DNA from: Campylobacter concisus
Lineage (GTDB): Bacteria > Campylobacterota > Campylobacteria > Campylobacterales > Campylobacteraceae
Reading direction: 5' to 3'
DNA length: 64,000 bases
Assembly (NCBI RefSeq): GCF_002913225.1
Contig: NZ_PPAW01000040.1
Location: 62,001-126,000 of the forward strand
In this document: piece by piece, positions 28,565-37,175 of the stretch
Layout: each line of letters begins with the position of its first letter
Position numbering within the stretch: the stretch's first letter is position 1
The notes under the pieces: model-generated
What the model was told of the DNA's origin: nothing
Seen by the model: only the letters and a program-made list of their open reading frames with translations
Databases searched by the model: none
Program-made: the position numbers and the translations under genes

Positions 28565-29668
28565 ATGAGCATTTTTAGTGTTAGCACGCAAAAGTATAGC
28601 TCAGTAGCTACTGAGGCAAAAGCAAGGAAACTTCAAAAAGAGCAGTCTGAAAGTGTCAAATTTCAAAACGCTCTTGCAAATAATGAAAAAACAAAAGACA
28701 TTGCACAAAATTTACAAAGACTTGAGCTTACAAAAGACACACAGCAAAGCATTTATAGTGTGAAATTTAAAGATAAAAACGAGCTAGCTTATCAAAGCGA
28801 TAATGCTGGCTTTATGGATGCTAGCTTTAATAAAGCAGCCGGCTTGCCACAGGACTTTAAGCTTCACAAAAGCACGATAAAAGAGTTTCTAAACTTCGCA
28901 ACAAAGCAAAATAATATAAATAGTGTCCTTTATAGCAACGCAAGCGGCAAGCTTTTTGACAATGACGTCTTTGAAAATATCGACATAGCAGACACGATAG
29001 GTCAGTATTACGCTATCTTTTCTCAGGTAATGGGCAAGAGTTTAAATAAAGATGGTTTTACAGATAGCGACCTAGCAAATCTGCCAAAAGGCTACATCTC
29101 GCAAGGGATGAAAGGCATCGATTTTAACGCAGACTTGAGCGATAGATCAAATATTGATTTTTTAAATAGTCGCAAAAACGAGGTCGTTACAAACATCTTT
29201 AGTAGCGAAGATGAAATGAAGCTCGCATCAAATTTTAGCGAAGATCTAGCAAAACTAGGCATAAAAACGAACCTTAAAAAGCTAAATTTTGCAAATTTAG
29301 AGCAGGAAAATAGTGGTGGCTTTAACCCAGACGTCTCTTACTATAAAACGGAGTCTGGTTACAAAAAAGAGGCTTTGTTTATTAGCTTTTTAAAGTCAGA
29401 AAGTCCTGCGATCCTAGAAGGTGGAGAGACTGCGCTAAAGCCTGAAGTCTTGCTAAATAACGCCTTCATCGCTGCCAAGACGAAGGATCATAGAAACAAA
29501 AGCTTGAGCGATGTGGCTAGTCTTAAAAAGCTAGCAGAAGATAGAGAAAATTTTAAAAATTTAGTGCTTGAGCTACTAAAAAATAGCACCATAAAGCCAA
29601 GCGAGGATAATATAAATTTAGCTTTTAACGAGCTAAATCAAATTTATGCCCTAGGCAGACAAAAGTAG
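28565..29668 (+). CDS. Flagellum-coexpressed hypothetical protein, cassette family A, copy 1
   Basis: A 367-residue protein without signal peptide or membrane segments. The N-terminal 60 residues are polar and Ser/Lys/Gln-rich, as in substrates of the flagellar exporter. A conserved core follows: GFMDASFNKAAGLPQDFKLH near residue 81, FENIDIADTIGQYY near 138, LPKGY near 177, and FNPDVSYYKTESGYKKEALF near 254. The same blocks occur in the inverted copy at 34609-35709 and, more distantly, in family B. It may belong with campylobacterial flagellum-dependent secreted proteins such as Cj0814 (memory, unverified). A sigma-54 promoter lies directly upstream. Confidence 0.8.
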   Translation: MSIFSVSTQKYSSVATEAKARKLQKEQSESVKFQNALANNEKTKDIAQNLQRLELTKDTQQSIYSVKFKDKNELAYQSDNAGFMDASFNKAAGLPQDFKLHKSTIKEFLNFATKQNNINSVLYSNASGKLFDNDVFENIDIADTIGQYYAIFSQVMGKSLNKDGFTDSDLANLPKGYISQGMKGIDFNADLSDRSNIDFLNSRKNEVVTNIFSSEDEMKLASNFSEDLAKLGIKTNLKKLNFANLEQENSGGFNPDVSYYKTESGYKKEALFISFLKSESPAILEGGETALKPEVLLNNAFIAAKTKDHRNKSLSDVASLKKLAEDRENFKNLVLELLKNSTIKPSEDNINLAFNELNQIYALGRQK

Positions 29669-29725
29669 TTTAGGCATCTCTTAAGATCGGCATTTGCTCT
29701 ATCAAAAGTAGCTAAATTTACTAGG

Positions 29726-29752
29726 TAAATCTTTTCACAAAAAAGACGATAT
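29726..29752 (+). promoter_or_regulatory. Candidate sigma-28 (FliA) promoter of the B-C array
   Basis: TAAATCTT, 11 bases, GACGATAT: compare the FliA consensus TAAAGTTT-N11-GCCGATAA and the Campylobacter -10 CGATAT. It ends 28 bp before the ATG at 29781. There is no sigma-54 motif in this gap. Confidence 0.5.
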
Positions 29753-29780
29753 CTTTGGTATGAAGCTAAAAGGATATTAG

Positions 29781-30947
29781 ATGATAAACGCACTTGGTAG
29801 CTACCCCTTAAATTTAGAACAGAACATAAAGGTATCAACCAAAGTTGCCACCAACCAAACGAGCTCAGAGGTTTTAGGCTACAAGGTAGATAAAGATGGC
29901 TACTTTACAGATGAGTTTAATAAACAAGCTGGCATACCAAGTGATTATAAAATTCACTCAAGCACACTGGAGTCGTTAGTAAATGTTGCAGAGGGGACTT
30001 CATTTTTTAGTCGCACCTTTAAAAGCATAGATATAGCAAAGACTGCTGGCAATGCCTATAAAATACTCTCGCAAGTAGTTGGCGAAGATATACTAAACTC
30101 AAAAGAAAGCTTTAGCTTAGATGAGATAAGAAATTTCCCTCAAGGCTTTGAGTATAACCGCCAAAGTATGCAAGTAACAAAAATTCATAATTCTATTTAC
30201 GACTTCGATGCAGCTGCTTCTAGTTTTAACTACAAAGAGTCAAATAAGCAGATGATAAGCACGCTCTTTTTCAACCCAAGCTTTAGCGGTGGAGATGGCA
30301 GGCAGCCACTAAAGCCAACAACAGATATCTTTAACAACAATAATGGTGGCAAGGAGAGTGTGGGAAGTGGTGTTTTTATCGATCCGCACGGCGAAAGATA
30401 TACTAATAAAGATGGCTCTATAACCAAAGGTGGCCTTTTAGCGGCCGTCATAAATAGCAACCTTGACGTCAAAGAAGGTGAAACGACCGTTTTTGGAAAG
30501 AAGCAAGGCTTTGATAAGAGCATAGATAGTAAAGAATTTAGTAGAGCATTTGAACTATTTGAGCTTATGGGTGAGATGAAATTTGGAGCAAATTTCAACA
30601 AAGCAAGCGACTCTGATCTAGCTGGTATGCCTGAATATATGCAAGAGTATGTTAAGTATAAAAGAGACCTTGTCTATGTAGATCTAACGACTGGGTTTGT
30701 CGGTAAGTATTCAGATGAAGAAGACGAACTCTCATTTAAAAAGATGATGGAGCATAATCTAAAAATGCTAAAGCTACTCTTTGGTTAGATAGACAAAGAT
30801 GGTAAAAAGAGCAAAGACTTTATGGATAGCTTTTTGAAATTTAGTATGCCACCTTTAAATTTAGTAAAAGAGCTAAATGAAAACCCAGCTGGAAAATACC
30901 TAGTAGATATGCTTGGTATAAAAAGAGATGTTGATATAAAGGCGTAG
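29781..30947 (+). pseudogene. Cassette family B, copy 1, truncated by an amber codon
   Basis: The full frame would encode 388 residues, but codon 336 is TAG (30786-30788), so the product stops at 335. The paralogue at 31779 has GAG (Glu) at the same place, and the frame after the stop remains open and almost identical to that copy down to 30947. This is therefore one recent nonsense substitution. The N-terminal module carries DKDGYFTDEFNKQAG and YKIHSSTLESL, FKSIDIAKTAG and NFPQGFEYNRQS. The middle has IFNNNNGG, FIDPHGERYTN and a GETTVFGKKQGFDKSI block also met in family C. A truncated product could still be made and exported. Confidence 0.8.
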
Positions 30948-31003
30948 GGGGGAGCTTAAATGATAACTAGCATAAACGGACTTAGCAATACACCAATACA
31001 AGA
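30718..31003 (+). repeat. 286-bp near-identical tract, copy 1
   Basis: Matches 32683-32968 over 286 bp with a single difference, T at 30786 versus G at 32751. It covers the end of family B, the 12-bp spacer and the start of family C. Flanking parts of the same paralogues are much more divergent, so the tract looks homogenised. Confidence 0.85.
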
Positions 31004-31763
31004 CAACACTATCCACAAAGAAAATGTAGCCAAAGAAGGCAAGCAAGATAAAAGCGTCATCGAAGAAAAATTTGATTACTCAAAGTATATGTTTAGACCC
31101 TGGACTGATAATGTAAAAGAATTTATTGATATAGACCAAAGTAAAGAGGGCTGGATAACAGATACTATCAATCGAATAGATAATATGCTATCTGATTACC
31201 CCATGAAAGAAAGAAGAGCTTTAGCATCAAAATACCCTCCAGAAACTATGGAAGAATTTAGAGTTGGAGAGTTACAAAGCTATATGGATTGGCTACTTAC
31301 CAACTCTGTTGATGGCAAGCCAACCATGTTAGGAAAATTAATAGGTATCGGCACAAAAGAAGAAGAAGATGAACTAGATGCTTTTATGGAAACTATGTCC
31401 TCCCTTTATCCAAATAATAATGACGAGTCGCTTAGTCTTTTAAATAGAACCGATCTAAGCATAGATGAATTTAAGACTTTATTTGCCAAAGCAAGAGAAA
31501 AAGCTACAAATGATGTTGCAGAACAAAGAAAACAGATAATCAAAGAAGAACAAGAATACAATGCAAATTTTGCCAAAGAACAGGCTGAGAAGAAATTTAA
31601 ACCTATGCAGGTTAAGAAGAAGTATGAGACCTATGATATAAATAAGGATCAAAAATTTATCTATGCAAGAGAGCTTTTAAATTTCAAAGAAAAAAGAGGC
31701 ATAGATGTCTTAGAACTTATGCAAAAGATAGATAAGAAGCAAATTTTAAATAAGATGGCTTAA
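30960..31763 (+). CDS. Cassette family C, copy 1
   Basis: A 267-residue, very charged protein without signal peptide. Start MITSINGLSNTPIQD resembles the Ser/Asn-rich N-termini of flagellar export substrates. The centre has WITDTINRIDNMLSDYPMKE and a DGKPTMLGKLIGIG block. The C-terminal 60 residues (FKPMQVKKKYETYDINKDQKF, then REL... KRGIDVLELMQKIDKKQ) are nearly the same in the second copy and recognisable in the inverted copy at 33819. The DINKDQKF part is reminiscent of a degenerate EF-hand loop. GGGGGAG lies 7 bp before ATG. No known function. Confidence 0.8.
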   Translation: MITSINGLSNTPIQDNTIHKENVAKEGKQDKSVIEEKFDYSKYMFRPWTDNVKEFIDIDQSKEGWITDTINRIDNMLSDYPMKERRALASKYPPETMEEFRVGELQSYMDWLLTNSVDGKPTMLGKLIGIGTKEEEDELDAFMETMSSLYPNNNDESLSLLNRTDLSIDEFKTLFAKAREKATNDVAEQRKQIIKEEQEYNANFAKEQAEKKFKPMQVKKKYETYDINKDQKFIYARELLNFKEKRGIDVLELMQKIDKKQILNKMA

Positions 31764-31778
31764 ATTTAAAGGATCAAT

Positions 31779-32912
31779 ATGATAAACGCACTTGGTAGCT
31801 ACCCCTTGAATTTAGAGCAGAACATAAAGGTATCAACCAAAGTTTCTACACACCAAACTAGCTCTCTAGTTTTAGGCTACAAGGTAGATAAGGATGGCTA
31901 CTTTACAGATGAGTTTAATAAACAAGCTGGCATACCAAGTGATTATAAAATTCACTCAAGCACGCTGGAGTCGTTAGTAAGATCAAATGACATAATGGAT
32001 CCAGACATCAAGAATTTTAAAAGTATCGATATAGCTAAAACAGTTGGCAACGCTTATAGGTTGCTAGCTCAAGTAGTTGGCGAAGACACGCTAAATTCGA
32101 AAGAAAGCTTCAGCCCAGATGATATAAGAAATTTCCCTCAAGGCTTTTCTTATGATCGTCAAAGTCTGCAAGTAGATAAAAGATATGCTAGTGCTAGTGA
32201 GTATTCTGCGGTAGAAGATAGCTTTGTGCATACGCCAACAAAGACCATAAGCACGCTCTTTTACAATGGCTCTTTGTCTATTGCGGCAGACAAGCAGATA
32301 CATCCAAAAAACGTAACATACATCTTTAACAACGCAAATGGCGGTAAAGAAAACAAGGTCATTGGTATATTTATGGATCCACACGGAGAGAAATACACTA
32401 ATCAAGATGGCTCCGTAACCAAAGGTGGCCTTATAGCTGGCGTGCTAAATCACAACCTAGACATATACGAGGGCGAAACCACTGCGATAGGAAAATATGG
32501 CGGCTATGATAAAAACATCAACACAAAGGAATTTCAAAGGTCATTTAATGCCTTTAATGCTATGTGGCAAATGGCTTATGGGATAAATTTCTCAAAAGCA
32601 GATGATGGTGCTGTCTCTATGTTGCCTGATTATATGCAAGATTATGTAAGACACAGACAAAGCCTTGATAAATTTAGCGACCAAGAAGACGAACTCTCAT
32701 TTAAAAAGATGATGGAGCATAATCTAAAAATGCTAAAGCTACTCTTTGGTGAGATAGACAAAGATGGTAAAAAGAGCAAAGACTTTATGGATAGCTTTTT
32801 GAAATTTAGTATGCCACCTTTAAATTTAGTAAAAGAGCTAAATGAAAACCCAGCTGGAAAATACCTAGTAGATATGCTTGGTATAAAAAGAGATGTTGAT
32901 ATAAAGGCGTAG
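31779..32912 (+). CDS. Cassette family B, copy 2 (intact)
   Basis: A 377-residue intact paralogue of the gene at 29781. The first 25 residues are almost identical to copy 1, the central third (after KSIDIAKTVGN) diverges, and the C-terminal 77 codons are near-identical. The same blocks are visible: DKDGYFTDEFNKQAG, NFPQGFSYDRQS, IFNNANGG, FMDPHGEKYTN, GETTAIGKYGGYDKNI. No signal peptide. It follows family C copy 1 after 15 bp with AAAGGAT upstream, so it is probably transcribed with it. Confidence 0.82.
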   Translation: MINALGSYPLNLEQNIKVSTKVSTHQTSSLVLGYKVDKDGYFTDEFNKQAGIPSDYKIHSSTLESLVRSNDIMDPDIKNFKSIDIAKTVGNAYRLLAQVVGEDTLNSKESFSPDDIRNFPQGFSYDRQSLQVDKRYASASEYSAVEDSFVHTPTKTISTLFYNGSLSIAADKQIHPKNVTYIFNNANGGKENKVIGIFMDPHGEKYTNQDGSVTKGGLIAGVLNHNLDIYEGETTAIGKYGGYDKNINTKEFQRSFNAFNAMWQMAYGINFSKADDGAVSMLPDYMQDYVRHRQSLDKFSDQEDELSFKKMMEHNLKMLKLLFGEIDKDGKKSKDFMDSFLKFSMPPLNLVKELNENPAGKYLVDMLGIKRDVDIKA

Positions 32913-32968
32913 GGGGGAGCTTAAATGATAACTAGCATAAACGGACTTAGCAATACACCAATACAAGA
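32683..32968 (+). repeat. 286-bp near-identical tract, copy 2
   Basis: Partner of 30718-31003, offset 1965 bp. It holds the intact GAG codon at 32751 where the first copy has TAG. Confidence 0.85.
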
Positions 32969-33737
32969 TAGCACTATTCAAAAAGAAAATGCAACAGAAA
33001 ATGTAGCCAAAGAAGGCAAGCAAGACAAAAACGCTACCGAAGAAAAATTTGACTACTCAAAGAATCTTTTTAAACCCTGGAGCGAAACTATAAAAGAATT
33101 TATAGATATAGACAAAAGCAAAGAGGGCTGGATAACAGATACTATAAATCGAATAGATAATATGCTATCTGATTACCCCATGAAAGAAAGAAGAGCTTTA
33201 GCAGCAAAAAGAGAACCAGAAAATATGGAAGAATTTAGAGTTCGCGAACTCCAAGATTACATGGACTGGTTGCTTACAAACTCTGTTGATGGCAAGCCAA
33301 CGATAGTTGGTAAAATGGTTGGTCTTGGCACAGCAGAAGAGGAGGCGGAACTAGAAGCTTTTGTAAATTCATTTTCTGAAGATACGATGATGAGCAATGA
33401 TGGTGCTGCTTTGTTTGTTAGAGCTGATCTAAGCATAGAAGAGTTTAAGAAGCTTTATAGAGAAGATGTAGAAAAAACTACAAAAGAGCATAAAGAATTT
33501 CTGGCCAAACTACACAAAGAAGAACAAGAATACAATGCAAATCTTGCCAAAGAGCAAAGCGAGAAGAAATTTAAACCTATGCAGGTTAAAAAGAAGTATG
33601 AGACCTATGATATAAACAAGGATCAGAAATTTCTCTATGCAAGAGAGCTTTTAAATTTCAAAGAAAAAAGAGGCATAGACGTCTTAGAGCTTATGCAAAA
33701 GATAGATAAGAAGCAAATTTTAAATAAGATGGCTTGA
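32925..33737 (+). CDS. Cassette family C, copy 2
   Basis: A 270-residue paralogue of the gene at 30960. The N-terminus is identical for the first 15 residues, then a short insertion of ATEN-type residues follows. The central part (residues about 120-185) differs strongly, for example VGKMVGLGTAEEEAELEAFV. The C-terminal 60 residues are almost unchanged. No signal peptide or membrane segment. It ends the forward array and converges on family C copy 3. Confidence 0.8.
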   Translation: MITSINGLSNTPIQDSTIQKENATENVAKEGKQDKNATEEKFDYSKNLFKPWSETIKEFIDIDKSKEGWITDTINRIDNMLSDYPMKERRALAAKREPENMEEFRVRELQDYMDWLLTNSVDGKPTIVGKMVGLGTAEEEAELEAFVNSFSEDTMMSNDGAALFVRADLSIEEFKKLYREDVEKTTKEHKEFLAKLHKEEQEYNANLAKEQSEKKFKPMQVKKKYETYDINKDQKFLYARELLNFKEKRGIDVLELMQKIDKKQILNKMA

Positions 33738-33818
33738 TGGATAAAGCAGAACGAGGATCATTCTCTATCTTGTCATGGGATGACTTAGTGGTGGCTTGTG
33801 CTAGATATAAAGATAAAG

Positions 33819-34526
33819 CTAAACCCTTTTATCGACAACTTTTTTACCATTTTCTTCAAGTTTTTGCATAATGCGAAGCACATCGATACCTCGTTCTCTC
33901 TCAAGTTCTTGAAGTTTGAGCAAATATGAAAATTTCTCATCCTTAGTAATGTCATAAGTTTCAGTGTTTTTGCTATGCCCCTGAATAGGCTTAAAAGATT
34001 CTTCTTTTATGTCATTTGAGCCTGACTCATTGTTTTTATTATTTAAAATTCTTTGAGCTTCTTCATTCATAGCATCTACTTGTGCGAAAAAATCTTCATT
34101 GCTCTTTTCTAGCTTCTCTGCCATCCTTGCTCTATCTTGTAGCCAGCGTTCTTTAAATTCACTGATACTAAGATCAGCTGAGTTTAGCAACTCGTCGCTA
34201 ATATCATCAGATATCATTGGCATAAAATCGCCTGTCTTGCTCTCTTGTATAAAGCGCAACAAAGAATTTGCTTCGTCCTTGCTTATCGAGCTATCAAGTC
34301 CTGTTGCTTTACCCCAAATGGTTATCCTACCATCAGCTGCAATACCGCTCATGTAGTTACCAAAAATGCGCTGTAGAGCGCTATTTGCTACAGCATTATT
34401 GCTATCATCGTTTATTTTATTTTTATCAGGTTGTTGCTCTGCTTTTGTTTGTATGTTTTTCTCTTCCGCTCCAGCTGGCTCATACCTCATATTTTGATAT
34501 GTAAATCCATTTACACTGCTTATCAT
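33819..34526 (-). CDS. Cassette family C, divergent inverted copy 3
   Basis: A 235-residue protein distantly like the two forward C copies. It shares the MISSVNGF start with MITSINGL, a GRITIWGKATGLDSSISKDE block near residue 64 and the C-terminal TYDITKDEKFSY ... ERGIDVLRIMQKLEENG region. No signal peptide. A candidate FliA-type promoter lies upstream at 34568-34594. The low similarity suggests an older duplication than the tandem copies. Confidence 0.78.
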   Translation of the reverse strand: MISSVNGFTYQNMRYEPAGAEEKNIQTKAEQQPDKNKINDDSNNAVANSALQRIFGNYMSGIAADGRITIWGKATGLDSSISKDEANSLLRFIQESKTGDFMPMISDDISDELLNSADLSISEFKERWLQDRARMAEKLEKSNEDFFAQVDAMNEEAQRILNNKNNESGSNDIKEESFKPIQGHSKNTETYDITKDEKFSYLLKLQELERERGIDVLRIMQKLEENGKKVVDKRV

Positions 34527-34567
34527 ATTTAAAAGCCTTTTGTTTGAGTGAAAATTTCTTAGTTTGT

Positions 34568-34594
34568 AAATCGATCTTTCAACAATTTAGTTTA
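34568..34594 (-). promoter_or_regulatory. Weak candidate sigma-28 promoter of the inverted C copy
   Basis: On the minus strand TAAACTAA is followed after about 10-11 bases by ATCGATTT, which contains the Campylobacter FliA -10 CGATTT. It lies 42 bp before the ATG at 34526. The -35 match is poor. Confidence 0.35.
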
Positions 34595-34608
34595 TATATG
34601 ACTTCTAT

Positions 34609-35709
34609 CTACACAAAAGTCTTACTAATAGAACTTATCTTCTCACTCCAAGAATTTGCTAGAGAATTTATATCCTCTCTAGTTGGCTTAAATTTCTCAT
34701 ACTCGTTTGAAGTGACACTCTCTGCGTTAATGTTCTTTGATCTTGCATACATTAAAAGGGTTAGCTCTTTAAGTCTCTCTTTTATGAGTGCTTTTATGCT
34801 CTCACTATCCTTACCAACCTTTTCAAAATCCACAAAGTACTCTTTATGCTCTCCGGTGCTTGAGATATCATTTAGCGTAGTGCTACTAAGCTTAGTCTTT
34901 GCACTATCGCTTGGTAGCGGTCTAGAACTACGTAAAAAACCCATAAAAAGAGCCTCTTTGCTGTAACTTTCATCTAACTTATAAAAAGAGATATCAGGAT
35001 TAAAACTAAACTCATCACCTGCTTCGCTCATCGTAAAATCAACCTCTTTTACTATGAGCCTAACGCCTGCACTTGATAGCTCTTTGCTAAGAGTTTTGGC
35101 GCTCTTTAGCTCATCGGCGCTAGAGTAGATGTTTGAGATAGTGGAGCTTGATAGATCTTTTAGCAAATGTCCTTTGGCATCATAGTGAGTGCCTTTTGTG
35201 CTGTAGCCTTTTGGTAGTTTACCTATATCTGCAATGGTGTAGCTCTTTTTATCATCGCCTAAAGCAGAGGTCATTTGGTCAAATAGTCTGTAGTAGTGCT
35301 TTATAGTGTCGGCCATATCGATGTTATCAAAGATCTTTATCTGCTCGTCCTTACTCTTGATGCGGTTTAGCACATGGTTGCGCTCGGCAAATCTACTAAG
35401 CTCATCAAGTGTGCTTTTGTGGATTTTAAAGTCCTGTGGCAAGCCTGCTGCTTTGTTAAAATCAGCTCCCATAAAGCCTGCCTTATCTACTGTGTAGCCA
35501 TAAGCTTGGAGATCACTGAAATTTAAAGAGATGAGGCTGTTTTGTGAAGAAGTGGTATAAGTAAATTTAGCAGGCTCTTGGCTTGGCTTACTACTTTCTT
35601 CTTTGGTCTTTTGGTTAAAAACATCACTAAAATTTGCAGATCTATTTTGTTTGTGTTGTTGCTTGGTGTATGAATTTATATTGGTGCTTAAGATGCTAAT
35701 ATCATTCAC
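34609..35709 (-). CDS. Cassette family A, inverted copy 2
   Basis: A 366-residue paralogue of the gene at 28565. The conserved core is clear: GFMGADFNKAAGLPQDFKIH, STLDEL, FDNIDMADTIKHYY, KLPKGYSTKG and FNPDISFYKLDESYSKEALF. The N-terminus is Asn/Ser/Gln-rich with no signal peptide, again like a flagellar export substrate. AGGAGG lies upstream of the ATG and a perfect sigma-54 promoter sits at 35739-35754. The two A copies face each other and enclose the B and C genes. Confidence 0.82.
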   Translation of the reverse strand: MNDISILSTNINSYTKQQHKQNRSANFSDVFNQKTKEESSKPSQEPAKFTYTTSSQNSLISLNFSDLQAYGYTVDKAGFMGADFNKAAGLPQDFKIHKSTLDELSRFAERNHVLNRIKSKDEQIKIFDNIDMADTIKHYYRLFDQMTSALGDDKKSYTIADIGKLPKGYSTKGTHYDAKGHLLKDLSSSTISNIYSSADELKSAKTLSKELSSAGVRLIVKEVDFTMSEAGDEFSFNPDISFYKLDESYSKEALFMGFLRSSRPLPSDSAKTKLSSTTLNDISSTGEHKEYFVDFEKVGKDSESIKALIKERLKELTLLMYARSKNINAESVTSNEYEKFKPTREDINSLANSWSEKISSISKTFV

Positions 35710-35738
35710 GGTTTGCCTCCTAGCTTCTTTTATGTTTA

Positions 35739-35754
35739 AAGCAAAAGGTGTTCC
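35739..35754 (-). promoter_or_regulatory. Sigma-54 (RpoN) promoter of the inverted family A gene
   Basis: On the minus strand GGAAC, five bases, TTGCTT: the same perfect consensus as at 28516-28531, 29 bp upstream of the ATG at 35709. Confidence 0.85.
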
Positions 35755-35843
35755 AGCGAGTGATTAGTATTTCTTACTCTGTTATTATTCTGTAAAAAAT
35801 AATTACTTGTAATGATATATATCATTTATAAGATATTGTATAA

Positions 35844-35930
35844 TGGTGCCCGAGGTCGGACTCGAACCGACACAAGGTTGCCCTTATCAGATTTTGAGTC
35901 TGACGCGTCTACCAGTTTCACCACTCGGGC
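35844..35930 (-). tRNA. tRNA-Leu (CAA)
   Basis: An 87-nt class II tRNA with a variable arm, encoded 3' CCA, GGTTCGAGTCC T-loop and a 7-bp acceptor stem GCCCGAG/CTCGGGC. The anticodon loop reads CTCAAAA, giving anticodon CAA. Confidence 0.95.
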
Positions 35931-35965
35931 TAAGTTAAGATTGAAATTTTAAATTTGTGAGAAGA

Positions 35966-35990
35966 AAGAAAAAGGGGAGAGTTGCTCCCC
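35966..35990 (-). terminator. Terminator of the HU gene
   Basis: A stem of six GC-rich pairs (GGGGAG with CTCCCC, 5-nt loop) followed on the minus strand by TTTTTCTTTCTT, directly downstream of the HU stop codon. Confidence 0.8.
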
Positions 35991-36001
35991 GAAAAAGAAA
36001 A

Positions 36002-36304
36002 TTATTTCTTTTTACCTTTTTTAGCAGCGCCAGCAGCAACTGCTTCTTTAAGTTTTTTGCCAACTTTGAATTTGACTGCTTTGCTAGCAGGAACGTCGAT
36101 TACTTTCTTAGTTCCAGGAACTCTAGCTTTCCTTGCAGCTCTGTCAGCAGTACCGAAAGTACCAAAGCCTATAAAGCTAATTGTATCGCCTTTTTCAAGA
36201 ACCGCTTGGATTGTCTCCAAAGTCGCATCAACAACTTTTAGAGTATCTTTTTTTGAAAGACCAGCCTTGTCGGCAACCGCTTGAATAAATTCAGCTTTTT
36301 TCAT
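36002..36304 (-). CDS. hup: DNA-binding protein HU
   Basis: Histone-like nucleoid protein, 100 residues, typical length. Start MKKAEFIQAVADKAGLSKKD at 36304 is the conserved N-terminus and has AAGGAT upstream; a longer frame from 36334 adds an unrelated tail. The DNA-binding arm (GFGTFGTADRAARKARVPGTK) is present, and the C-terminus has an Ala/Lys-rich tail. The tRNA-Leu gene follows on the same strand. Confidence 0.95.
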   Translation of the reverse strand: MKKAEFIQAVADKAGLSKKDTLKVVDATLETIQAVLEKGDTISFIGFGTFGTADRAARKARVPGTKKVIDVPASKAVKFKVGKKLKEAVAAGAAKKGKKK

Positions 36305-36428
36305 GAACCATCCTTTTAAGAAGTTATGCGGCAATTCTACACTCTTTTAAAAAAAAATACAATACTTTTTCCCTAAATTTAGCTCTTTTTTTGCATTTTT
36401 TTAGTAAAAAAGACCAAATTTTGAACTC

Positions 36429-37175
36429 TCACTCACAAATTTCAAACGTAATCTCGTTTTTTAGCCCTATTTTTTTCATATCCACAAGTTTTAAATTTTC
36501 AAAATTTAGAGCCATTAGCTCATCTTTGTTTGTCACTTTAGCATTTGCGATCTGGCGCAAAACCTCACCTCTATAAGCTTTTGCATGGTGGCTTAGTATC
36601 TTTTTATTTTTCAAGAAACAAAATGTTGTAAATTCTTTCTTTATCACATAAAATTTTTCGTAAAATTTAGCTCTAAGATCTAAAATATCATCATTTTCTA
36701 AAAAGCTATCGACCGCCTTGCTAAAATTTTGCTCATAAAATTTTGAAATATCAAAGCCAGCTAGCTTTTCGCCTTGCTTTAGTTTGTACTCTGCTATCTC
36801 ATCTTTTGCTAAAATTGGCCCAAATAAATTTGAAAATATTAAAACATTATTATCTATATATTTTTGAGCATCATCGCTTAGCCCGCGGTAGTTTAAGTGC
36901 TTGTAGGCAACGCCGTCATATCTTAAGATAGCTTTTATGCTGCCTTTTTGAGATAGACTTTCTCGTAGCTGCTCGCTATCTTCAAGCTCTTTTAGTCCAA
37001 AAAGCTTTTTTATCTCGTCTAAATTTGCACTTTTTAAAAACTCATCATATTTATTTAAAATTTCAGCCCTTTTGCTAAAAAGCTTGGGAAATATCAAATT
37101 TTTACCATCAAATTTATCACTTGTGTTTAGAGAAATTTTGCTTTCGCTTGGTGAGAAGAGGATTTTTAACGCCAT
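36429..37175 (-). CDS. yaaA: YaaA family peroxide-stress protein (UPF0246)
   Basis: A 248-residue cytoplasmic protein of the YaaA/DUF328 family, which in E. coli limits free iron and oxidative damage. The N-terminus KILFSPSESK, the middle YDGVAYKHLNYRGL and the C-terminal KKILSHHAKAYRGEVLRQI stretch fit the family. Only about 140 bp separate its start from the divergent flgL, a gap that also holds the flgL promoter. Confidence 0.85.
   Translation of the reverse strand: MALKILFSPSESKISLNTSDKFDGKNLIFPKLFSKRAEILNKYDEFLKSANLDEIKKLFGLKELEDSEQLRESLSQKGSIKAILRYDGVAYKHLNYRGLSDDAQKYIDNNVLIFSNLFGPILAKDEIAEYKLKQGEKLAGFDISKFYEQNFSKAVDSFLENDDILDLRAKFYEKFYVIKKEFTTFCFLKNKKILSHHAKAYRGEVLRQIANAKVTNKDELMALNFENLKLVDMKKIGLKNEITFEICE

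Noticed and set aside
34544-34966. 140-codon frame on the plus strand across the A/C copies
   Set aside because: It is antisense to the family A gene, whose paralogue and promoter support the minus strand.
36305-36334. Ten-residue N-terminal extension of HU
   Set aside because: It would translate the ribosome-binding region. MKKAEFIQA is the conserved HU start.
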